DNA of 64,000 nucleotides from Cobetia sp. L2A1 (GTDB taxonomy: Bacteria > Pseudomonadota > Gammaproteobacteria > Pseudomonadales > Halomonadaceae). The position numbers and the translations under genes are program-made. The number at the start of each line of letters is the position of its first letter. The stretch's first letter is position 1. The notes beneath the pieces are model-generated. The model saw only the letters and a list, made by a program, of their open reading frames with translations, made no database searches and had not been told where the DNA came from. The stretch covers positions 372,001-436,000 of the forward strand of contig NZ_CP047025.1 in NCBI RefSeq assembly GCF_009796845.1, written 5' to 3'. Below, one piece after another: positions 57,748 through 64,000 of this stretch.

Positions 57748-58194
57748 ATGGACTCCAGCTCGCAGCAGGCCGAAGCGCTGTACGAAGCCGTCAATCAGCT
57801 CATCCGTGTTCATCAGTTTCGTGATCGCGAGAGCATCTGCCACCACAACGTCTCGGTGGCGCAGTGCTACGCACTGGAAACCCTCGTCAAGCATGGGCCG
57901 CTGAGATTGCAGGCGTTGGCGGATGAGATGTATCTCGACAAGAGCACCACCAGCCGTATGGTCGACTCTCTGCTGCGCAAGCAGTATGTACTCAAGGTGC
58001 TGGACCCGAACGACAAGCGGGCGGTGCAGCTGTCACTGACACCCGAAGGCGAGGCGTTGTACGCGACGATTAGGGGTGAACTCGTCGCAGAAGAAGCCTC
58101 GCTGATAGAAGGGTTGCCCCCCGAAGTGGTGGAGGGGGCGCTGACGCTGCTGAACAAGCTGACCATTGCGGCGCGAGAGCGGCTGGGTAACTAG
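57748..58194 (+). CDS. MarR-family transcriptional regulator
   Basis: 148 residues, dimeric winged-helix regulator. The DNA-binding part is LRLQALADEMYLDKSTTSRM (recognition helix) followed by the wing VLDPNDKRAVQLSLTPEG, both typical of MarR. N- and C-terminal helices form the dimer interface. Two cysteines (ESICHHN, SVAQCYA) near the N terminus could sense oxidants or electrophiles, but this is inference. A palindrome upstream of its start recurs before the flavoprotein gene, so autoregulation plus control of that gene is likely. Confidence 0.92.
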   Translation: MDSSSQQAEALYEAVNQLIRVHQFRDRESICHHNVSVAQCYALETLVKHGPLRLQALADEMYLDKSTTSRMVDSLLRKQYVLKVLDPNDKRAVQLSLTPEGEALYATIRGELVAEEASLIEGLPPEVVEGALTLLNKLTIAARERLGN

Positions 58195-58268
58195 CATCGC
58201 CGCTAGCCAGGGCTGTTCGAACGATGCCAGCTCGCTGAGGCTGTCCCAGTCAGACCAGCCCAGTGGCG

Positions 58269-59159
58269 CTAGTCTAGTGACAGATTTCCGTCGTATTCAA
58301 AGCGTCTCGGCGCCTGCGTTACCGGGTCAATGAACTCGAGTCCCTTGGAGAGCAGCTGCAACGGGCTAGCATAATCATCCGGCGAGAGCGGCTGCAGCAC
58401 GGGGTAATAGCGATCATTCAGGATCGGCCAGCCGAGGGTCTGCATGTGTACGCGCAGCTGGTGGGTTCTGCCGGTGACGGGGTGCAACTCGAACAACGCC
58501 TGGCTGTCAGTCTGCTGCACGCAGCAAATCACCGAGTGACTGTTGGCGGCGCCTGCGGTGACGTGAATGCGAAAGCGCTGCTCGCTCTGCTCGAGGCGAT
58601 TCTTCACCTCCCACTGCTGGCCGACAATGGACTCATCAGTGTGGGTCTCGGCGATGGCCTGATAGGTCTTGTGGATATTCCGCGATTTGAACAGCTCATG
58701 GTAGAGGTGGCGTGTGTCGGGATTGATGGAGCACATCACCAGCCCTGCGGTGACTCTATCCAGGCGATGCACGGCCTGTAACGCCTCTATCCCGGTGCGC
58801 TTGCGCAGGCGTTGCTGCAGGCACTCGTTCACGTACAGGCCACCGGGCGTGACGGGCAGAAAGTGCGGCTTGTAGGCCACCAGAATGTGCTCATCCTGAT
58901 AGAGGATTCGTTCCGCGAAGGGGATGCTCGGCTCGCTTGCCACCTCGCGGTAATAGAAGACCCGCAGCTGCGGCTTGAAAGGGCACTCCGACGTGATCAG
59001 CGAGCCATCATCGCGATGCACCTTGCCCTCGGCCATGCGCGCTCGCCATGCCGCTTCATCAATCGCCGGAAACTTGAGCAGCAGATACTCCAGCACCGTG
59101 GTCACACCGGGATTGGTCTGAGGCAGGCTCAGCTTGGAAGGGCGCGCGGAAATTGCCAT
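58269..59159 (-). CDS. RluA-family pseudouridine synthase
   Basis: 296 residues from the ATG at 59159 (MAISARPSKLSLPQ); in-frame ATG at 59189 is an alternative and the frame extends further to 59324 without homology. The catalytic motif VHRLDRVTAGLVM carries the essential aspartate; other family motifs are ILYQDEHILVAYKP, HKTYQAI and HPVTGRTHQLRVHMQTLG. An N-terminal region similar to an S4 domain (VLEYLLLKFPAIDEAAWRAR) precedes it. Modifies uridines in rRNA or tRNA; the target base cannot be told. Divergent from the flavoprotein gene. Confidence 0.93.
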   Translation of the reverse strand: MAISARPSKLSLPQTNPGVTTVLEYLLLKFPAIDEAAWRARMAEGKVHRDDGSLITSECPFKPQLRVFYYREVASEPSIPFAERILYQDEHILVAYKPHFLPVTPGGLYVNECLQQRLRKRTGIEALQAVHRLDRVTAGLVMCSINPDTRHLYHELFKSRNIHKTYQAIAETHTDESIVGQQWEVKNRLEQSEQRFRIHVTAGAANSHSVICCVQQTDSQALFELHPVTGRTHQLRVHMQTLGWPILNDRYYPVLQPLSPDDYASPLQLLSKGLEFIDPVTQAPRRFEYDGNLSLD

Positions 59160-59310
59160 GGAGAGATCCAGAGGTAGGTAGAGAGGCATGAGCGGCGAAT
59201 GTCGACTGGCCGCTAGTGTAACCGAGTGAGAAATGCTGCGGAGGGGTGCGCTCTGATGGCTTATCAGGAAAGTAACATGGACAATTCGCTGAGAGAGTCT
59301 TACGCTAATT

Positions 59311-59325
59311 GTTGTCAGTAACAAC
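59311..59325. promoter_or_regulatory. Putative MarR operator, flavoprotein copy
   Basis: GTTGTCAGTAACAAC, a palindrome with perfect 5-bp arms, 22 bp upstream of the flavoprotein start at 59348. Related to the element upstream of the MarR gene, at almost the same distance from the start codon. Confidence 0.6.
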
Positions 59326-59347
59326 CTTTATGCAGGTGGAGGACTCT

Positions 59348-60655
59348 ATGCAACATGCGACGCACCATGCTTCAAAAGATGGTATCACCCAGCTACCGGT
59401 CGCCATCATCGGCGCAGGGCCGATAGGGCTGAGCGCAGCAGTGCATCTGCTGGCAGCGGGCATTGAGCCCATCATCTTCGAGTCCGGTGAGCAGGCGGGA
59501 GCCCACCTGGCGAGCTGGGGACATGTGCGCATGTTCTCGCCCTGGTCCTACAACATCGATCCCGCCGCTGCAGCCATGCTCAAGCAGACGGACTGGGAGG
59601 CGCCGGAGCCGACGGCGTTTCCCACCGGCGCGGAGCTGCTGTCGCAGTATCTGCAGCCGCTGGCAGCACTCCCGGCGATTGCCTCGCGCTTGCAGACTGA
59701 CTCACGCGTCACGCATGTCAGCCGTCAGCAGCATGATGTGCTGCGCTCCACGGGGCGTGACGAGGCGCCTTTCGTGCTGCGCGTGAGTGATGCGAGCGGC
59801 AACCCGACGGGCGAGCGCGATGTGCTTGCCCGCGCCGTGATCGATGCCTCCGGCACCTATCAGTCTCCCAACGGCATTGGCGCGCACGGCATTCCCGCGC
59901 TGGGCGAAATCGCGGCGGCCGACAGCATCGCCTATGGCGTACCGGATATCACCGGCAAGGCGCGCGCGCAGTATGCGGGCAAGACCGTCCTCGTCGTCGG
60001 TGGCGGGCATTCTGCCTTCAATGCGTTGCAGGACTTGATCGCTCTGGCGGATGAGCACCCTGATACGCGCATTCTGTGGGGCGTGCGCGGCGCGAGCATG
60101 GATAACGTCATCCGCTCGCCCGAGGACGATGAGTTGCAGGAGCGCAGGGCACTCGAGGTACGTATCCAGCAATGGCTGGACGCCGGCAGGTTTGAAGTAG
60201 TGACGACGCTTGCCATCGAGGCGATCCATCAGGAGGGCGGGCAACTCGTGGTGCACAGTGGTGCACAACGCCTACCAGCGGTGGATCGCATCATTGCCGC
60301 CACCGGTTTTCGGCCGGAGCTCGGCCTGCTGTCGGAGCTGCGCGTCTCGCTGGACCCCGCCACGCAAAGCCCTGTGCGGCTTGCACCGCTGATCGACCCC
60401 AATCAGCACAGTTGCGGCTCCGTGCCGCCGCATGGTGCCGCAGAGCTGGCCCACGAAGAAAGCGGCCTGTATATCGTCGGTATCAAGAGTTATGGGCGCG
60501 CGCCGACCTTCTTGATACGCACCGGTTATCAGCAGGTGACATCCGTCGTCGCTGCCCTGGTGGACCCCGCATCAGTGACGCCTGCGCCGGTGTGCGGGGC
60601 AGCCAGCAAGGCCGCCGCGAAAGACACCACCACATGTGAGCCGTCCTGCGGGTAA
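59348..60655 (+). CDS. FAD/NAD(P)-dependent flavoprotein (monooxygenase-like) with Cys-rich tail
   Basis: 435 residues from the ATG at 59348, preceded by GGAGG. Two dinucleotide-binding loops: FAD site VAIIGAGPIGLSAAVHLL near residue 18 and NAD(P) site VLVVGGGHSAFNALQDL near 215. A later motif, IIAATGFRPELGLL, is typical of flavin monooxygenase and thioredoxin-reductase-like proteins. The C terminus ends with cysteines (VCGAASK, TTCEPSCG), possibly redox or metal ligands. Resembles ArsO/CzcO-type flavoproteins, but the substrate is unknown. Predicted to be under MarR control through the shared palindrome. Confidence 0.82.
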   Translation: MQHATHHASKDGITQLPVAIIGAGPIGLSAAVHLLAAGIEPIIFESGEQAGAHLASWGHVRMFSPWSYNIDPAAAAMLKQTDWEAPEPTAFPTGAELLSQYLQPLAALPAIASRLQTDSRVTHVSRQQHDVLRSTGRDEAPFVLRVSDASGNPTGERDVLARAVIDASGTYQSPNGIGAHGIPALGEIAAADSIAYGVPDITGKARAQYAGKTVLVVGGGHSAFNALQDLIALADEHPDTRILWGVRGASMDNVIRSPEDDELQERRALEVRIQQWLDAGRFEVVTTLAIEAIHQEGGQLVVHSGAQRLPAVDRIIAATGFRPELGLLSELRVSLDPATQSPVRLAPLIDPNQHSCGSVPPHGAAELAHEESGLYIVGIKSYGRAPTFLIRTGYQQVTSVVAALVDPASVTPAPVCGAASKAAAKDTTTCEPSCG

Positions 60656-60774
60656 CGTCTCACTCACGTAAAAGCGCCGTGATTCTAGCGTCACGGCGCT
60701 TTTCTTGCGCCAGAGCGCTAATCGGGTCAGGTTGCCAAACGCGCTTTCAAGCCGACAGCAGGAGGAGAGACAGG

Positions 60775-61194
60775 ATGAGCGATCTGACAGGGCGATGTGC
60801 CTGTGGGGCAGTCCAGTACCGCGCAGCGCCGGAGATTCTGTGGGCCGGTTTCTGTCATTGTGAAGACTGCCGACGCGCTGCCTCGACAGATTACGCAAGC
60901 TGGCTCGGAGTCAAGCGAGCCACGGTCGAATGGACAGGCCCACGCAAGGTCTACCGCTCCTCTTCACAGGTGGAACGCAGCCACTGTGGTGAATGTGGCT
61001 CGCCCCTGTCATTCGAGACGCAAGCGTTCGCCGACGAAACGCATCTGTATGCAACGACCCTGGATACGCCAAGCCTCTATCAACCCACTGCGCATATCTA
61101 CTGGTCAGAACGCCTTCCCTGGATAGACTCGTTCGGCAGCCTGCCGACCTACGAAAAAGGCATTGATGCCAGTACCGTCGCGAATCGTCAGTAA
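60775..61194 (+). CDS. GFA-family (Mss4-like zinc) protein
   Basis: 139 residues from the ATG at 60775, preceded by AGGAGG; a longer frame adds 32 residues with no homology. Zinc ligands of the glutathione-dependent formaldehyde-activating enzyme family are visible: CACGAVQY, CHCEDCRR and CGECGSPLSF. The fold binds one or two zincs; true formaldehyde activity is doubtful for most members. Ends with YEKGIDAS. Located 119 bp after the flavoprotein gene in the same direction. Confidence 0.9.
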   Translation: MSDLTGRCACGAVQYRAAPEILWAGFCHCEDCRRAASTDYASWLGVKRATVEWTGPRKVYRSSSQVERSHCGECGSPLSFETQAFADETHLYATTLDTPSLYQPTAHIYWSERLPWIDSFGSLPTYEKGIDASTVANRQ

Positions 61195-61243
61195 CGACGA
61201 ACGCTGTGAAATGGCCTTGAGGCTCACGCGATACCTGAACGAC

Positions 61244-61281
61244 AAAAGCCCTTCTCGCCATGGTGGCGGGAAGGGCTTTTT
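61244..61281. terminator. Bidirectional terminator after the GFA gene
   Basis: 12-bp stem GCCCTTCTCGCC / GGCGGGAAGGGC (one T-G pair) with AAAA on the left and TTTTT on the right. Related in sequence to the terminators at 55944 and 57648. Confidence 0.9.
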
Positions 61282-61338
61282 CGTGCGTCTTGCTGATCGC
61301 TTTCTTCCGCGAGTAGATCTGCCATTTTCTACTGAGAT

Positions 61339-61653
61339 CTACAGCGGGTGCTGCTCTTCTGCGTAAAGCTCTGCCTTGGCGTAACGTAGCACGTCTTCAC
61401 ATGCGCCGTGGTTGGCCAGTTGCATCATCAAATTCTGGCTAAGGGCGAAGCCCTTGCCCAGGCAGGTGTCTATCTCATCACTACTGAGTGCAGGGGTAAC
61501 GTTACAGTCAATCTTCATTGTACGACTGCCGCCATCAACGCGGTCTGCCAGAGCACGTAGCTTCCAGGCAAACTTCGTCAACCAGCGGTCGGTAGAGTCG
61601 GGGCCTTCGGTCACGTCGAGCGTGCACTGCCATTCAGGTTTGTAGACCTTCAT
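61339..61653 (-). CDS. Unrecognised 104-residue protein
   Basis: Opens MKVYKPEWQCTLDVTEGPDS and ends AELYAEEQHPL. An excellent ribosome binding site (GAGGAGG, 7 bases before the ATG) supports that it is real. I do not recognise a family. Four cysteines and a mix of charged residues, no signal peptide or membrane segment, so it should be cytoplasmic. It stands alone after a bidirectional terminator. Confidence 0.65.
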   Translation of the reverse strand: MKVYKPEWQCTLDVTEGPDSTDRWLTKFAWKLRALADRVDGGSRTMKIDCNVTPALSSDEIDTCLGKGFALSQNLMMQLANHGACEDVLRYAKAELYAEEQHPL

Positions 61654-62145
61654 GTAAACCTCCTCGGCTGGTCGTTTTCAATGATCGATCGTGATGTCTG
61701 CTCCGCGTGCTGTACTGGTGTCATGCGATAACTGATGCATTTCGTGCTTTCTGACGCGCCTGACAGGATGACTCGCACCCTATGGCGTCACTTCAGAATA
61801 CGAGTTTTGCGGCTGAGATACACCCACCGGCCAGTAAACGTCTGATCAGCGCAGCGAATATCGATCATTTTGAGGCGATGGTGAGGCATCCCGACGCGTC
61901 GCCTTGCGTCATTCATCAGCATTTAATGGCGAAAACAGCGTGGTTTTCGGATTTTTATAGCGATTTTTGTGCCGTAGGCGGCGATAGATGGTGACGGATG
62001 AACGATGGGATATTTCAGAAGGTTGAGCAATATGCCGCGTTATCCACAGCCGGTTGATGGCATTTCTGGTGCCGCGCCAGGCTGTGATGCCTTGGATACG
62101 CTGATAAAAAGTCGTGTTCCATCATGCTGACCCCCCACATGTTGC
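61654..62145. other. Intergenic region with a possible small ORF
   Basis: About 490 bp. A 70-codon plus-strand frame (61782-61994, MASLQNTSFAAEIHPPASK) has no ribosome binding site and no recognisable family, so I do not call it a gene. A perfect DnaA-box sequence TTATCCACA lies at 62040-62048; alone it is not meaningful. Confidence 0.45.
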
Positions 62146-62568
62146 TCAGTCGGCTGCTGTGCCATTCACCAGATATTCCAGCGCAATGTGTAGCCAATCG
62201 AACGTATCAGGGCAATGCGACGAGGGCATGCCGTCAGGGAGTGGCAGGGCATGTAGTTGCTTGCCGAGCACCTCCTCAACACTGTTCAGCGTGATGCCAT
62301 GACGCAACGCGAAGGCTTCCAGTTCACCACTGGCCAGCCAGATTTCCTGTGTCACCGTCGGCACTGCACTCATGGCGCAGGCATACGCGACGATATCGCC
62401 ATTGTCTCGCTCCGCGATGATGCGTGTGGCGTGCGCCAGCAATTGCTCGCTCAGTGGTGAATGACGTGGATCGATGGCGTCATCGGTGATGTTGGCGCGC
62501 GCATCAGACGCTGGTGTGTGCCCGGGGCGATAGCGTATCAGCGCCTTTGGCGGTGTATTTCCAGGCAT
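62146..62568 (-). CDS. Unrecognised 140-residue protein
   Basis: Starts at the ATG at 62568 (MPGNTPPKALIRYRPGHTPA) with GGAG eight bases upstream; the frame extends upstream by 35 codons but without a start that has a binding site. It contains LLAHATRIIAERDNGDIVAYA and ends DWLHIALEYLVNGTAAD. No family recognised, no signal peptide. Cytoplasmic if real. The even amino-acid usage and the binding site favour a true gene. Confidence 0.6.
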   Translation of the reverse strand: MPGNTPPKALIRYRPGHTPASDARANITDDAIDPRHSPLSEQLLAHATRIIAERDNGDIVAYACAMSAVPTVTQEIWLASGELEAFALRHGITLNSVEEVLGKQLHALPLPDGMPSSHCPDTFDWLHIALEYLVNGTAAD

Positions 62569-62894
62569 GAGATGTCTCCAGAGATGATGGCCGTGGAAGA
62601 TGTCCGTGGAAGATGGAACATCGCTGATACCGCCTGATATTGAGATGACTGCGGCAGCCGCTAGCGCAGACACTGCAATGGCAACGCAGCAGGCGGTGAA
62701 GAGACGTGCTTTTCACTAGCCACTTGCGCCAACCTCTCAGGATGCGCAAGGGCTCTCTAAAATCGTTATTTTGACAAGAAATCTGCACGACAGTGAAACC
62801 AAGGTTGCGCGCTCTGCGTAGGTAAAAGGAAGTGCTATACCGGATGACTCTCTGTTGTCTGAAACACACCATTTTTCTACTGGAGATAAACCTC
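62569..62894. other. Intergenic region before the DoxX-like gene
   Basis: 326 bp between divergent genes; nothing recognisable beyond the expected promoters. Confidence 0.4.
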
Positions 62895-63326
62895 ATGAAT
62901 CAGTACGCCACAAAAATTCGACTATCCCTGTTGCTGCTGCGTCTGGGCGTGTTCCTGGTCATCATGATGTGGACGTTGGACAAGTTCGTCGATCCCGGCC
63001 ATGCCGTCGGCATCTTTGAAAAGTTCTATTCCGTGCCTGGCGTGGGCCATGGTCTCGTCTATGCGCTTGCCATCATCGAGATGGTGCTGCTGGTGCTGTT
63101 CGTCGCAGGCGTGAAGAAAACCATCACCTATGGTCTGGTGCTGTTGATTCATGCCGGTTCCACGTTCTCCGCCTTCAGCCTGTACTTTTCTCCCTGGGAC
63201 CACCTGCTGTTCTTCGCTGCCTGGCCGATGCTGGCCGCCTGTGTTGCGCTCTTCCTGCTGCGCGACATTGATACCTGCTACACGGTGGGTGGCAAGCAGG
63301 CCCGTCTGGCAGAGAATAACGCCTGA
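62895..63326 (+). CDS. DoxX-like small membrane protein
   Basis: 143 residues from the ATG at 62895 (MNQYATKIRLSLLLLRLG); an upstream frame adds 21 residues. Four membrane segments (about 9-27, 47-67, 73-93, 99-120). The opening LLRLGVFLVIMMWTLDKFVDP and the second segment with GLVYALAIIEMVLLVLF resemble the DoxX/DoxD family, whose members associate with quinone or thiol redox systems in the inner membrane. The family assignment is tentative. Followed by a strong terminator. Confidence 0.7.
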   Translation: MNQYATKIRLSLLLLRLGVFLVIMMWTLDKFVDPGHAVGIFEKFYSVPGVGHGLVYALAIIEMVLLVLFVAGVKKTITYGLVLLIHAGSTFSAFSLYFSPWDHLLFFAAWPMLAACVALFLLRDIDTCYTVGGKQARLAENNA

Positions 63327-63395
63327 ATCGTTGCTGTTTGGGTGTCATGAGTCAAATTCGACCATGATTAGCTGAAAGCATCACGATTCTTGAAA

Positions 63396-63444
63396 AGAAA
63401 AACGCCACCTGTCATGGATATCATGTCAGGTGGCGTTTTTTTGG
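63396..63444 (+). terminator. Terminator after the DoxX-like gene
   Basis: Stem ACGCCACCTG-CATG / CATG-CAGGTGGCGT with one mismatch, AAAA before and seven T after. Confidence 0.93.
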
Positions 63445-63612
63445 TTCAGTAAAAAGATGAGCTAGCGATGTTATTCTATTATCGTTTAGCTTTTAGCTAA
63501 AAAATTAGTATTGATGAAGGCACAATTCGGTGTGTTTTTCAGGCACATGTCGCGTAGACGTAAAATCCTGACAGGCATTACGTAACATGCCTTTGTGTGC
63601 GTCACACCGTCA

Positions 63613-64000
63613 TTACATCGCCAAGCCAGGTTCGCGTAGGGTGTCGCCCAATGCAGTGAGGGTCGCGGTGATGCTGTTGCCATCGGCCACGTCCTTGCTC
63701 GCGGTACCTTCCTGCCGTTGTGTCTGCGCGGTGTAGCGTTTCTCTGGCTCTGCGATGCGCTCCATGATGGTACTCAGTGCATGCAGGCTGGCGTGGTGAT
63801 GGAACTGCCAGACGCCGTAGATGCGACCATCGAAAGCCGTTTCGCTACCCAGGGTCGGGTTTACTGCCAGCCCAGCGCCCAGCCCGAACAGATAGAGGCC
63901 TTTAAGGCGTTCACCCTCAAGCGTCCGCGGGTTGCCGTTGGCATTGGAATCCAGCCCACCTTTGACTTCACTCAGCGCCATCGGGCGACGCTCGGCGTCC
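63613..64000 (-). CDS. Unrecognised protein, C-terminal fragment (N terminus off the right edge)
   Basis: Stops at 63613; the frame is open through the right edge (reading ...DAERRPMALSEVKGGLDS), so the start is outside. The visible 129 codons include LKGLYLFGLGAGLAVNP, TLGSETAFDGRIYGVWQF and HHHASLHALSTIMERIAEP. The glycine-rich GLGAGLAVNP stretch followed by a conserved-looking WQFHHHAS recalls the C-terminal part of some FAD-dependent oxidoreductases, but I cannot name a family with confidence. An ATG at 63981 lies inside the fragment and is unlikely to be the true start. Confidence 0.6.
   Translation of the reverse strand, partial: DAERRPMALSEVKGGLDSNANGNPRTLEGERLKGLYLFGLGAGLAVNPTLGSETAFDGRIYGVWQFHHHASLHALSTIMERIAEPEKRYTAQTQRQEGTASKDVADGNSITATLTALGDTLREPGLAM

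Noticed and set aside
61782..61994. 70-codon plus-strand frame
   Set aside because: No ribosome binding site or family; not supported beyond being open.
62040..62048. Perfect DnaA box as a sign of a replication origin
   Set aside because: Single isolated site; no dnaA, dnaN, gidA or AT-rich repeat cluster nearby.

Overview
The window is about 64 kb of chromosomal backbone from a gammaproteobacterium, most likely of the Halomonadaceae (Halomonas/Cobetia-like). This rests on protein similarity, moderately high G+C, acidic proteins (for example the ZipA linker) and gene orders shared with Pseudomonas and enterics (smc-zipA-ligA, yciI-yciB next to yciV-yciO, glrK-qseG-glrR, guaB-guaA). The genus is inferred, not proven. 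I see no prophage, insertion sequence, CRISPR array, rRNA or tRNA.

Layout. 1-7.2 kb: 5' part of nrdA (minus strand) with a NrdR/DnaA-type control region, an RstAB-like two-component operon with a lipocalin-like passenger gene, a cold-shock protein and metR. 7.4-7.9 kb: a decayed metE beside metR. 7.9-10.7 kb: a lipoprotein, yigZ and a LexA-like S24 peptidase lacking a DNA-binding domain, with a LexA box upstream. 11.2-18.8 kb: a complete cytochrome c maturation operon, ccmABCDEFGHI. 19-26.8 kb: smc, zipA, ligA and a yheU-like gene. 26.9-33.2 kb: mnmC, yciI, yciB, an RNase AM-type PHP gene, yciO and a secreted HAD acid phosphatase. 33.3-39.4 kb: a voltage-gated potassium channel, a CYTH triphosphatase, a PhoU-like/Pit phosphate uptake pair and argA. 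39.4-44.2 kb: a 1.07 kb non-coding region followed by glrK-qseG-glrR. 44.4-52.3 kb: xseA, the tripartite tricarboxylate transporter tctCBA, and divergent tctDE plus a binding-protein gene. 52.6-55.9 kb: guaB-guaA. 56.4-64 kb: more accessory content: a Bcr-type efflux pump, a MarR regulator, an RluA-type pseudouridine synthase, a flavoprotein, a GFA-family protein, two unrecognised small proteins, a DoxX-like membrane protein and a partial unknown gene.

Most interesting signals. (1) The non-coding region before glrK has a sigma54 promoter match, a GlrR-like half-site pair upstream, and strong RNA stems just after the predicted start. This is where enterics carry the GlmY small RNA, but the sequence itself is not recognisably GlmY. 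(2) The MarR gene and the flavoprotein gene share a 15-bp palindrome at the same distance from their starts, suggesting a two-locus regulon. (3) Three Pho-box half-sites at exact 11-bp spacing sit between the triphosphatase and phosphate-transport genes. (4) A periplasmic binding protein is translationally coupled to the TctDE two-component system. (5) metE is a clear pseudogene, implying dependence on the B12-dependent enzyme MetH or on external methionine. (6) There is a 3 x 36-bp tandem repeat after glrR and a 24-bp perfect inverted repeat near 9.4 kb.
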